The translations under genes and the position numbers were made by a program. Positions 23,497 through 34,611 of a DNA stretch of 64,000 nt are shown one piece after another. Positions within the stretch are counted from its first letter, which is position 1; each line of letters starts with the position of its first letter. Source of the DNA: Pseudorasbora parva (Eukaryota > Chordata > Actinopteri > Cypriniformes > Gobionidae); the NCBI RefSeq assembly GCF_024679245.1, contig NC_090195.1:1186365-1250364 (forward strand). Direction: 5' to 3'. The notes below the pieces were generated by a model. It searched no databases, had not been told where the DNA came from, and saw nothing but the letters and a program-made list of their open reading frames with translations.

Positions 23497-24465
23497 GATT
23501 TTTGATCCATTCATTGGGCTAATTGTTAAAAGCATTTATGATGCTGTAAAAGATCCTAATGATGTTGCACATATGAAGGCTCTTGAAGCAGAATTGGACC
23601 GCTTCATCGCTGAAAAGACCGTTCTCAAACAGAAACAGTGGCAGATCCAACTCCAGCTCATTGATTGGCAGATGAAGGCTACCAAAGCCAGTTTTGACCT
23701 GAGTGAGTCTGTTTTCTTATATCTTTAAAAGTATACCTAAATGACAAGTCATGCCAAGATTCAAGTCCAGTTTAAGACAGACTACCCACCTTATCTGCAC
23801 TGAATCATATTGAAAATCACTGTTACATACTGTTTAGGATATGCACATTGGGACGCGGACAGGGACTGAATGTGTGGTTTGTTAAATCATTTATTTCCTG
23901 TCTCCAGATTCCATTCCTGACCCCATCCATCTAAATGAAGTTCAGAAGAGCTTGACACAAATTCAAGCAATTCTGATTCAGCTCAAAAACTTCTGGGAGA
24001 GTGTTGCTCAAATGCTGGACTACCTGGAAGAAAAGACCTTCTTTGGAGAAAATCTTATCGAAGACCTTGCCGATCTAAAAGATGAATTTCTAGGATCAGT
24101 CAAAATAGCCAAAGAGGTAAAATTCATGTTTACGTGATTATAAAAACATTTTCTCTTTATTTGCACCAGTGAACGCTGGTTTCCTCACATTTTGTCCAGC
24201 CTTTACTAAGGTTTCATCTCAAAGTCTAATGTGACTTGTACATGTTTTAATTCCTCAGGCTTGGAGCAGTTTTGGTGAAGGCTGTAAAAAAGCATCTGTC
24301 ATCTTTAAGCTCCAAAACAAAGATGCCTACAAGTGTCTGGAGGTCAGTCCTTCCTCTCTCTCCAAGCAGGAGTGGGAAAAAGAGTACGAAAGTGTGAAGA
24401 AACAACTGGAGAATATTGACCCACCACAAGGTGTGACCTCCTCTGTTAGACCCGCCATTCGTTAA
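23497..24465 (+). pseudogene. Truncated copy of the coiled-coil gene family (exons 5-7 only)
   Basis: The 3' part of exon 5 (to 23702), exon 6 (23908-24116) and exon 7 (24259-24465) are present with correct splice sites and lengths. Promoter, exons 1-4 and the first half of exon 5, including the coiled coil and most of the hydrophobic segment, are gone. The remaining codons are intact and closest to gene 2 (DPNDVAHMKALEAELDRF). Exon 7 has SSFGEGC, so the first Cys is Ser as in gene 3. Its 3' UTR is split by the insertion at 24558-25329, and the poly(A) signal position reads AATAAT near 25480. It is probably not expressed as a functional protein. Confidence 0.85.
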
Positions 24466-24557
24466 TGATCTTCAATATCGCTGACACACACGAGTGCCTC
24501 ATCCTGTCTGTTTTCTGTCTTATGATGCTGGGATGATGATGATGTTTAGCTTCTTAA

Positions 24558-25329
24558 AGGGTTACTTCAGCGATTAGCATGTGGCTTTGTATCAGTAGAA
24601 ACCCTGGAGTATATTCAAATGATTGTGCTTTCCCCCCCTCATATCCTGAGACAAGAGATTTATGCATTTTATTTCTGTAAAAGTTCCTCCTATGATGCAA
24701 ATTGACAATATTTGCATCATAGGAGGAATGTTTGGCCAAAGGCTAAAGACTACAGCCAGCAGAGGGAGCCATTTCCGCATGTTTTGACCCCGCGCATGAG
24801 GATGGAGATCACACTCACAGCTCAGCTCAGCTACAGGCACTCATTTAAACGGAGCTATGGTGAGCAATGTAAGTCATTTTTAACTTCTCAAATTAATTTT
24901 TTTGAAAGTTAAGCTTGCAAAGGCATGAACTGAAACGTGCCAGACTGAACTCGCGTTGTGAATGTATGCCGCGAGTGTAGTCGCGATTACCTCAGCTCTC
25001 AACACGAGAGCTCATTTATCTCACTCCTGCAGTTAGTGCTCAGTTCTGTGAGACTCGCGCGGTGACTCACTCATTATATTGAACACACACGTTCAGTTTT
25101 TAATTGTAGTGTCTTCTCCGACTCAGTCACAGTAATAAAGTTGGTGGCTTTGGGAATGGCCTCACAGGGCAGCAAAGCATTCTGGGAATTGTAGTCTTTC
25201 ATCCCCATGAGACACTTTCTGTCTTTTCTCAGTCTAGAAGGCATCAAATTAAAAAATAATTTCACATTTCTACTACATTGATGACCCAGTTTAAATACAG
25301 ATTAATCTTCTCAGCTCTGAAGTACCCCT
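24558..25329. mobile_element. TTAA-flanked non-autonomous DNA element
   Basis: Starts AGGGTTACTTCAG and ends CTGAAGTACCCCT; the TTAA duplication is at 24554-24557 and 25330-25333. The empty site is preserved after genes 2 and 3 (TTCTTAAATCC). TTAA duplication suggests piggyBac-like mobilisation. The interior has an inverted pair at 24686-24729 (TTCCTCCTATGATGCAAATT and its complement) but no transposase. A reverse, deleted copy is at 13934-14268. Confidence 0.9.
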
Positions 25330-25509
25330 TTAAATCCTCTACTAGAGTTCTGTATTCCCTTCTTCTTAACACCTAAACACTTTATATATACTCATCTTCA
25401 TATGTACCATCTCTTTATGAGCTCTTGTAATAAGACTCTTTGCTAAAGAAATGGATACAAATGGATGAGTCGTTCTCTGAATAATGTTGTTTGATAACAT
25501 AATTATTGA

Positions 25510-25580
25510 AAACTGAATCAAATGAGATTTGTAAATTATTGCATTCCTTTTTTATTCACAATTTGTACAGTGTCCAAATT
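25510..25580. repeat. Family C Tc1 terminus
   Basis: ATTGCATTCCTTTTTTATTC followed by ACAATTTGTACAGTGTCC matches the ends at 3603 and 29490. Solo terminus, no coding sequence. Confidence 0.7.
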
Positions 25581-25582
25581 GG

Positions 25583-26040
25583 ACTTTGACCTTTTTTACA
25601 ATGGACAGATTTGCTTATTCTTTAGAAATCCGGGTGCGGCTGTTAACAAGGCCCATTGTGAATGTATTTTACATTTTTATCTGTGAGACTTGCTCTGGCA
25701 ATCAGCCAATGTCAGAGTTCGCTACCACTATTGTGGCAGTTTTGTGCTATTCACTTTCACAGAGTTGTTCAAATGTTACTTTGCACACTTCATACCACAG
25801 TTATAATCAGTCCGATTATTGTAAGATTTTGATCATGTGTATCAAATATAGCTCCCTTTCTCAAGCCATCTCTTGTTGGTTTCTATGGGAGACCATTCCA
25901 GAATGGAGATGTTTACATAAGGAGCCTGTTTCCTGCTCATGCTCGGGACATACAAGAATTTAAATGTACCTGTACTGTAACATTCGTGTGCAAATGGCAA
26001 TAAACAAATAACTGCATTTAATTGTGCATTATAAGTCATG
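25583..26040. other. Upstream region of gene 2
   Basis: Carries the segment that is duplicated at 23404-23496. The 125-codon frame at 25586-25963 has no recognisable domain and is probably random. Confidence 0.45.
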
Positions 26041-26059
26041 CTAACAATTAACAAAAGAT

Positions 26060-26230
26060 CTTATTGAACAAACCATATAAACTTCCATGACTCACATGGA
26101 CATTCAATTCCAGTTATCACAATCACACTCAGTGTTTCTTTGGAAGTCATTCTCTCTGAAGGGCGGAGGCCTTAGCTTTAGTATAAAAACTCCAGGTACC
26201 TTGTTCTCCACATCACTTCCTAAAACAAAG
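26060..26230 (+). promoter_or_regulatory. Promoter and non-coding exon 1 of gene 2
   Basis: TATAAAAA at 26182-26189; exon 1 ends at 26230 with the donor GTAAGT. In place of the TTCTCTGAA seen in genes 1 and 3 it reads TTCTCTCTGAA, which breaks the three-base spacing. A separate TTCTTTGGAA (four-base spacing) lies just upstream. The difference is visible; its effect on induction is unknown. Confidence 0.75.
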
Positions 26231-26390
26231 GTAAGTCAATCTCACTTAACATTTTTATGATCATTTTATAGATATCATTCCAGTTACATATTGTATTTTC
26301 TGAGGCATGTTTAAAATTAAACATAACTGTTCTGCTTTCAGTATATTTTAGAAGAACACTTGCACACATTTTTGTGTAAACCTACTAAAG

Positions 26391-29160
26391 ATGGCTGATA
26401 GCAAAAGCAAGTATTAGTTTATTTAATCAAACAGATTTAAAAACAATACCAGACATCAATGTGATCTGTTCAGTCTTTAAGTATATACAATGTTTTTTTC
26501 CTCCAGTGGCTGTGTCCCAATGGAGCCCAGAGTTTGCACAAGATCTTATCCCTGCTGCTGAAAAGACAGCCCTTCTCTACAATCTCTCTTACCTGTGTCT
26601 GGCCAACTTCACCAACCTGGAGAGACTCATCAGGAGTCGGGCTGTGGAAACCCAGCTTCTGTTCGGATCCTCTGAATCAACCATGGTGAAAGTATGTTTC
26701 ACATTTCTCTTGATTTCAGTGTTTTCATCTCTGTCACCTAGAAAGAAAAAAAAGTTGAAATTTGTGTCAATTCACTTAACATGATGAGTCTGTAGTAAAT
26801 AGTTTTTTTAGCTAGAGATTTAATTTAGCTAAATTGGTTATGAGAGTCTCACCCTTAACTGAAAATAAATACATAATGTGAAATGAAATTTTTTTTTTTT
26901 TTTTTTTTTTACTGACATTTTGGGTCAAATATTTCATAACCAAAGAGTTTGTACACATCACCTTGGTTTAAAATAAATTTTGTATTAATTTCTTACATTT
27001 TTAACTTTAAATCTTTCCCCGCCAGCGTTTTTTTTAAATATTTTTTTTTAAGTTGCCAGCCACCGCCAGGGCTTTTGACCATTTTCACAAAAATGTAATA
27101 GCCTCCTGTGTAAAGCACTTTGAGTGCCTAGAAAAGCACTATATAAATGTAACAAATTATTATAATTAATTATAATTATGGGTAAGTTTCATAAAAAAAC
27201 TACATTTTAAAAGACTGAATCCAATCAGATTCAGAGATGATCAAACACAGATGGAGTAGATCGAGTCCATCAACACCTCTAATGCTGTAGCTCATCCTGG
27301 GTCCACATCTCATTCAGTAACATTAGATAGTGTTAATTTATATGATGTTTAATGTTGATGATCACGTTATTTTACATATGCATCTGCTTACGTATGATCG
27401 CTTGTTTCTGCGTCTTACTCGCATGTGTTTTGATCAGGAGATTCTGTACTCATTCAGAAGTACAGCGTCTAACAGTGAAAACACTGTTAGTTTGGCAGGG
27501 AAAGAGTTAAACTTTAACAACTGATAATGCCATGGTGTTATGAACAGCATTTACAAGAGAAGTCTTTCATTCTTGATCTTATGTCTTGTCCTGCTCACAG
27601 TGTATTTTGACCAGTAAAAACCTGGTTGAGTCGCTGTTTCCAATGTTGATGACAGCTGTGGAGAAAAATAAGGCGACTTTGGCAGTCATGTTCCTAGCAA
27701 AAGCACGAGTCTGGATCAAAGACATTATCACTGATGTGGACAGGATAGTGGAAAAGTAAGGACATTTTCCTCATGAATACATATTTTAAAATACCTTAAG
27801 TAATTAAATTCTTCTTCTACATGTAACTGCTATAATATGGCAAAAGTATGAACATTTTTAAATCTAGTTACACCAGCCCATTGCTATAAAATGCCATTTT
27901 CATGGCAACATTTCTTCCACATTGTGTAGGTATGATTTACACAACAAAGATGTAGCATCGTCCACCAGTGATGTTATCACGGAAAAACAAGAAACAGATA
28001 AAAAGATTAAAGAAAAAGACCACGAGTTAAAGCAGACTGAAAAAACTCTGGATGATCTGAACTCCAAACTCAAAAAAACCACAGAAGAGATTGAGGAAAC
28101 TGAGAAAAAGATAAAGAGCAAAAGCCAAGAGATTCAAGATTTTGCCAGATCCAAATCACAAACAAATACAGGCCTCGGCATCTTCGCTGCAATCGTGCCA
28201 TTCATTGGGCTAATTGTAAAAAGCATTTATGATGCTATAACAGATCCTAATGATGTTGCACATATGAAGGCTCTTGAAGCAGAATTGGACCGCTTCATCG
28301 CTGAAAAGACCGTTCTCAAACAGAAACAGTGGCAGATCGAACTCCAGCTCATTGATTGGCAGATGAAGGCTACCAAAGCCAGTTTTGACCTGAGTGAGTC
28401 TGTTTTCTTATATATTTAAAAGTATACCTAAATGACAAGTCATACCAAGATTCAAGTCCAGTTTAAGACAGACTATCCACCTTATCTGCACTGAATCATA
28501 CTTGAAAATCACTGTTACATACTGTTTAGGATATGCACATTGGGACGCGGACAGGGACTGAATGTGTGGTTTGTTGAAACATTTATTTCCTCTCTCCAGA
28601 TGCCATACCCGACCCCATCCATCTAAATGAAGTTCAGAAGAGCTTGACACAAATTCAGGCAATTCTGATTCAGCTCAAAAACTTCTGGGAGAATGTTGGT
28701 CAAATGCTGGACTACCTGGAACAAAAGACCTTTGTTGGAGAAAATCTTATCGAAGACCTTGCCGATCTAAAAGATGAATTTCTAGCATCAATCAAAATAG
28801 CCAAAGAGGTAAAATTTATGTTTACATGATTATAAAAACATTTTCTCTTTATTTGCACCAGTGAACGCTGGTTTCCTCACATTTTGTCCAGCCTTTACTA
28901 AGGTTTCATCTCAATGTCTAATGTGACTTGTACATGTTTTAATTCCTCAGGCTTGGAGCTGTTTTGGTGAAGGCTGTAAAAGAGCATCTGTCATCTTTAA
29001 GCTCCAAACCAAAGATGCCTACAAGTTTCTGGAGGTCAGTCCTTCCTCTCTCTCCAAGCAGGAGTGGCAAAAAGAGTACGAAAGTGTGAAGAAACAACTG
29101 GAGAATATTGACCCACCACAAGGTGTGACCTCCTCTGTTAGACCCGCCATTACTGAATGA
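26391..29160 (+). CDS. Gene 2: leaderless coiled-coil protein, paralogue of gene 1
   Basis: Coding exons are 26391-26406, 26507-26691, 27601-27755, 27930-28393, 28600-28808 and 28951-29160 (1239 nt, 412 residues). Lengths equal those of gene 1 except the last exon. The stop is shifted so the protein ends PAITE instead of PAIR. The GC donor at 26407 is kept. Exon 5 encodes the Lys/Glu coiled coil, then GLGIFAAIVPFIGLIV and the helix with DPNDVAHMKALEAELDRF. CFGEGC is retained near the C-terminus. Intron 3 is enlarged by a repeat insertion at about 27006-27510. No frameshift or stop was found. Probable role as for gene 1; certainty about function is low. Confidence 0.85.
27006..27512. mobile_element. 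Fold-back insertion in intron 3 of gene 2
   Basis: Left end AATCTTTCCCCGCCAGCGTT, right end TTTGGCAGGGAAAGAGTT: inverted and flanked by AACTTTA-like sequence. An internal piece (AAAAGCACTATATAAATGTA) is itself a common repeat tail. Genes 1 and 3 lack this element. It accounts for much of the longer intron. Confidence 0.7.
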
Positions 29161-29427
29161 TCTTCAATAGCTCTGACACACACGAGTGCCTCATCCGTTT
29201 ATGTTTATAAAGTTTATGGTCTGTTTTCTGTCTTATGATGCTGGGATGATGATGATGATGATGATGTTTAGCTTCTTAAATCCTCTACTAGAGTTCTGTA
29301 TTCCCTTCTTCTTAACACCTAAACACTCTTTATATATACTCCTCTCCATATGAATCATCTCTTTATGAGCTCTTGCAATAAGCCTCTTAGCTAAAGAAAT
29401 TGATAATAATGGACGAATGTTTCTCTG

Positions 29428-29433
29428 AATAAA
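29428..29433 (+). terminator. Poly(A) signal of gene 2
   Basis: AATAAA in the conserved block TTTCTCTGAATAAAGTTTGA, about 270 bp after the stop. Confidence 0.8.
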
Positions 29434-29479
29434 GTTTGATAACATCATTATTGAATACTGAATAAAATACAAGTTTATG

Positions 29480-29560
29480 AGATTTGTGAAATATTGCATT
29501 CCTTTTTTATTCACAATTTGTACAATGTCCCAACTTTTTTTGGAATCGGGTTTGTAGTCT
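29480..29560. repeat. Family C Tc1 terminus
   Basis: ATTGCATTCCTTTTTTATTC and GTCCCAACTTTTTTTGGAAT match the terminal region at 3603-3670 in reverse. Only one end is present. Confidence 0.75.
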
Positions 29561-31609
29561 CTTTTACCACTTTTGCCAGCTGTCCCCACTGTCCACCACA
29601 TTTTACTCCTACCACTTCTTCCTGAGCAAGTGGACTCAATGGTTTAGCTGTTCTCTTGTGGTGTTCTGTCTGTCTCTCATTTGAGGAATTCAACTCACCC
29701 AGTGCCATGTGATGCTTTGCAGATGTCCATAGTTTTCTATTAATAGTTTTCTATACCATTCTCCAGTGGTGATGCTCTGTAGTTAAGAACAGCCAGGTAT
29801 AAATAATAAATAATAATAATACATTTTATTTATAATGCACTTTCCATTCCAAAGAATCTCAAAGTGCAACAATTGAAAAGGGAAAAATAACAAAAATGAA
29901 TAAAAAGTAAAAATATAGATTAATACAAACAATCAACACATTAAAGCCTTTCTGAACAGAAAAGTCTTCAGCTCTGCTTTAAACTGGTCCAGGCTCTGTC
30001 CTGCTCTCAGCTCATGGTCCAGGACTGGATGTTATGTGCTCAAACCCATATTGTCTTGCAAAGTCTTTAAAGCACTGGCTTCTAAATTACGGTTCATTTT
30101 CGCTTATTACAGTCATTGGAATACCATGACGAGCAAATATGGCTTTTGTTTGTGGAATCAGCCTGCCTCAGCTTGTCAAAAATGCCTTTTACTGTGGTGG
30201 TAATAGGCGAAATTAACTAACATTGTGATGTTTGAAGTGTTTTATATCTGTGGATCTTCCATTATCTGTGGAAGAGTTGATTTGAGAGACTAAATCGATT
30301 AAACGTGGTTAACTCGCTGTCGGCCACTGGCTGCTTGGTCGTCAAATTAAAACTTTAACAAACAAAAAAATGCTCTAAACATTTTTCTAAATTAACTTAA
30401 TAAAGAAATGAAACGAAATATATCTACTTTGACATTAAAAACAAAACTGAACTATTTTAACATTGTTGCAGCCATTAAAAAAAAAAAGGGCTCCAGTTGG
30501 ACTCGGGCCGATCAATTTGATAAGCTGTCAGACACGGTCCGGGCTTGGGCCTCAGCGTTTCGGGGCAGGGCCGGGCTAGGGCCTAGATTTGAGGCCCGTG
30601 CAGGGCTCTAAATGTCACTATGTCTCTGTGCATGCCTGGCTAATACAGTATATCTTGTGCCCACCTCTAGCATTTCTCTATCCCCATTTGTCCCTCATGT
30701 ACAAGCTTCAACATCTGTGTTCTCATAGAGATAGGCACAACTCTCTTTGTTCCCTTTAGCAAAACTCCATCTAGCACTGACAGTTAATCTTTGAAATACT
30801 GTCATGGCTTTTCTAGCAATCCTTCACCAGGCACATGAAGTCCACATGAATCTGCACATCTTCTTCAGTGGTGCTTTTTGTTATGCAAGCTAGTCCTGGT
30901 GTTTACCTGGTATAAACTCAAATGTCAGATCATTTGTTAGTTATCTCAGTCTAACTTTACCCCTACCTCAGAGAGTCCTTCTCCCAGGTATGTAATTTCC
31001 CATTTCTTCTTTATTTATGACATGGACTTTTTATTAAACCTAGCTGCATGCAGATTTTCAGTCCCAGTATAGCTTATTTCCTGGCTTTTTTCTCAGTCTT
31101 TGAAAGTCTTTCATGGGCAGGATGTTTACCTGTGTCTAGTTTCAGTGAAATGTCTCTAACGTTTACATCCATGTGTGCTAACCACTCGCCTACTGGAGAG
31201 TTTTGTCTATCTTCAGTTGAGTCCATAAAAATGAGTTCTTCATTCTCATTGTCACTCATCCTTTCTTCTATCTAGCTGCACTTTTTTTCTTTGAAAAGCA
31301 ACACTTAGCGAAACGATTCTTTCCTCCAAAATTCCTGCAGTCTTTTCCAAAAGCTGGGCACTTTTTTGTGCATGCCTGTTGCCACACTTCCTGGAGCCAA
31401 TGCTCTCTTGACATGGCTTTTTTTTCTTTGACATCACCCTTTCATTAGCTCGTCAAACTGAATCCACCTCTGCTTTCTCTCTCATCACTGAAAGTCTTTA
31501 GCTGCGCCATCCCTTACGAAAGGAAAATATATTTACCATTATATTACTTGACTTGAAATATATATTATAATATATTGATGGTATTATACAATATATATTC
31601 ATGTGATAT
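29561..31609. other. Intergenic DNA with repeat tails
   Basis: 29810-30060 resembles a LINE 3' region (TTTATAATGCACTTTCCATT, AAAGTCTTCAGCTCTGCTTT). A GC-rich stretch at 30490-30610 looks like a hAT-type end. Frames of 60-75 codons at 31048-31437 on both strands have no domain I recognise. No supported gene. Confidence 0.4.
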
Positions 31610-31928
31610 TGTCATAAATCAGGCCTCTGGGGCTCCCTCTGATCACCACCAGAGGGCTCCCTCACCTCAATATTTATCCCCACTCCGGACTTAATTACCC
31701 ATAATTCTTTGCCCTGACTCATCAGCAATTTGTTTACACCTGTGTGCCATTAGCCTCAGTCTATATAAACCATGGTCATTCTGCCATTCAGGGCGAAGTC
31801 TTGTAAGGTGTAACACTATAATTCTGAGCGGGCTCCCATGTTTAGTGTCTCTTGGTTTTAGATCACCTGCCTGTTTCTGGACTGCTCTCTTGCCTATGTT
31901 CCCTGCCTTATTGTGTTTGTCTGTTTGG

Positions 31929-32444
31929 AAGTGATGGCCAAATGAGGCTTCCTGAACCACTGAGGCTTTCCAGCCCATTGGTTCACCAAAAGGTTCATTT
32001 ACCTGAAGCCTCATGAAACAGTGTGCTCCCTAGTGACACCTGCTGTCCAAAGCAATGCATCGCACACAAATCTATTCATCCTGAACAACCAAACTGTCAT
32101 AGTGTGGGCACACCCTTTTTCTATTGCCTGTGTATTAATAAAGTATTTTACTCTGCTTGTATTAACCTATGTACACACAACTCACACAAACACACAACTT
32201 AGTGTGCAACTATTCAGTAGATCTTTAGTTTAGTGATGATAGTGAATGCCCAGAATGATTGTAAATAAATTATTGTGAGTGTTGCTCTGATTGGGAGTGC
32301 AATAGTGCAGTGCTTATGGGACTGGAATTCTGGAACAGCAAATGGGAAAAGCTTTCCCTAATACAGTCTAGTCTTGTATTAATATTATTATTAATAATAA
32401 TTGCAATAATATATATATAATAATAACACTACTACTAATATAGG

Positions 32445-32525
<81 letters not shown>

Positions 32526-32929
32526 CGTAGTATAGGTATTTCACCTAGATATAGGCTAATTTACTCTAATAATCTACTGAACTATGTATAATTTACTCTA
32601 ATAATCTACTAAAGTAAGTATAATGTAATATAATATATAATACAAGCTATGATATATAATGATATCGCTACTACATACAACCAACACCTCAACACCAATG
32701 CAAATGCCTACTGCAAACCCCACAAGAGCTGCGAGGTTTCGAACCACTTTTATCCGAAAGCGATACTCAGAATGAAGCAATGACGTATTCAAAAGAAAAC
32801 GAGGCCTCGTTTGTCATCGTCACGTGATTTTCACGGAAACGATACAAGCCTCGAATCGGGGCTTCATCTGGAACGCCCCTTTTTGCTCGACACAAGCTCC
32901 GGAGCCTCGCTTCAGATGTCCCATCACTA
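31929..32929. mobile_element. hAT element inserted in the 5' LTR
   Basis: Begins AAGTGATGGCC and ends TCCCATCACTA. The 8-bp duplication CTGTTTGG (31921-31928) / CTGTTCGG (32930-32937) matches the uninterrupted 3' LTR. No transposase frame. It contains a long (TA)n tract at 32445-32521. Confidence 0.9.
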
Positions 32930-33059
32930 CTGTTCGGGCTGCCTGCATGTATTTTGACCTTGCCTGTACTCTAGACTTCGATTGTGGACTGTTGTCTTAA
33001 ATAAAATTGCATTTGGATCCCAATTGGTTGACTCATCGTTACAGAAGACTTCGCCGCAC

Positions 33060-33410
33060 ATGGATCCAGCAATTCAACTCATCCGTCTGAAGCAAGGTAA
33101 TAGACCACTAGAGGACCACACCCGAAATTTCCTGGACCTTCCTTATTTAACAGACTTCCCTGATTTTGCCCTTATTGACTTTTTTTGTTATGGACTCAAT
33201 GATCATTACGAATCCAAACTCAGAGAAGGTGCTCGAGGATCACTGGTTGAGTTCCTGGATTATGCACTGTTACTAAGTGGCTCCTCCTACACTGTTGGGG
33301 AGGTAGAGGATGAGGTTTCCCCTAAATATTTTTTGGGAGGGGGCAACGTGCATCAAGCTCCGACGGCCACGGAGCTTGGCCCCTCACAGTGTTCACCGGG
33401 TCCAGTGTAG
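33060..33410 (+). pseudogene. Gag-like fragment of the LTR element
   Basis: 116 codons from the ATG just after the 5' LTR. The text includes IQLIRLKQGNRPLEDHTRNF and SLVEFLDYALLLSGSSYTVG, which resemble capsid-region segments of fish Gypsy-type elements. No nucleocapsid zinc knuckle follows. The frame ends at 33410 and downstream frames are proline-rich repeat. It is probably a remnant, or a minimal gag retained by a non-autonomous element. Confidence 0.6.
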
Positions 33411-33639
33411 ATTATCGATAGTCCTTTGTTTCCTGCTCCCTCTAGTCCTGTGGTTGCTCAACCGGAACCTGCGCACAAGAAGGCTGCCATGCCAATATGT
33501 CTGGACAAGGTGGTCGTCATGCCGGAGTCTCCAGCAGCTATGGAAACCATAGCCCGGACTCACAGGCGCAGGAGGAGAAGGAGTCCGGGGATCCCGAGCC
33601 CAGAGAACATTCCGGAGGTTGCTGCCGTCCTGAATGCGC

Positions 33640-33838
33640 CGCCCAGGCCTCCGGCTCTGCCCTTGCCGCCCAGGCCCCCGGCTCTGCCCTCGCCGCCCAG
33701 GCCCCCGGCTCTGCCCTCGCCGCCCAGGCCCCCGGCTCTGCCCTCGCCGCCCAGGCCCCCGGCTCTGCCCTTGCCGCCCAGGCCCCCGGCTCTGCCCTCG
33801 CCGCCCAGGCCCCCGGCTCTGCCCTCGCCGCCCAGGTG
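33640..33838. repeat. 27-bp proline-rich tandem repeat inside the LTR element
   Basis: About seven units of CCGCCCAGGCCCCCGGCTCT plus GCCCTCG or GCCCTTG. In one frame it reads PPRPPALPS per unit; all frames of this block are open, so the 115-194 codon frames over it are not evidence of genes. Confidence 0.9.
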
Positions 33839-34611
33839 CTTCGCCCTGCCGTGGTCAGCTAATGAATAGCCTCCAGAGAGGAATCCGCTCCCGATCACAA
33901 GTCCAGAGGCGACTCTGTGGTCTCCTGAGCTTCCGGCTCCCCCGTGGTCCCCTGAACGGCCCGCACCTCCATGGTGTCTAGAATGCCCAAGCTCCACGGC
34001 CCAGGTCTGCCCACGCTCCACGGCCCAGGTCTGCCCAGGCCCATCTATGTCAAGCCAGGGTGGCCCAGGTCCTGTTCCGCTCCATGGGCCTGGCCCTCCA
34101 TCCCACCCCCAGGCCTGCCTCCGCTCCACCGCCCTCCTTGACAATTATAGGAGTGTCTGGAAGCCACTAATTAGGAGGGGGGCTCTGTCACAAATCAGGC
34201 CTCTGGGGCTCCCTCTGATCGCCACCAGAGGGCTCCCTCACCTCAATATTTATCCCCACTCCAGACTTCATTACCCATAATCCTTTGCCCTGACTCATCA
34301 GCCATCATTGTTTACACCTGTGCCACTAGCCTCAGTCTATATAAACCGTATTCACTTTGCCATTCAGGGCGAAGTCTTGTAAGGTGTAACACTACAATTC
34401 TGAGCGTTCTCCTATGTTTAGTGTCTCTTGGTTTTGGATCACCTGCCTGTTTCTGGACTACTTTCTTGCCTACGTTCCCTGCCTTGCTGTGTTTATCTGT
34501 TCGGCCTGCCTGCATGTATTTTGACCTTGCCTGTACTCTAGACTTCAATTGTGGACTGTTGTCTTAAATAAAATTGCATTTGGATCCCCAATCTGTTGAC
34601 TCATTGTTACA

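Larger units (their letters stand above)
31610..34611 (+). mobile_element. Small non-autonomous LTR retrotransposon
   Basis: The 5' LTR (31610-33043, containing a hAT insertion) and the 3' LTR (34186-34611, 426 bp) both start TGTCA and end GTTACA. Without the hAT and its duplicated target the 5' LTR is 425 bp, so the two match in length. A polypurine tract AGGAGGGGGG precedes the 3' LTR. GATAT and AATAT flank the element, a five-base duplication with one change. The internal part is only about 1.1 kb, with a gag-like frame but no protease, reverse transcriptase or integrase. Confidence 0.9.

Noticed and set aside
33426..34144. Proline-rich or glycine-rich proteins of 115-194 codons on both strands
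   Set aside because: They come from the 27-bp GC-rich tandem repeat inside the LTR element.
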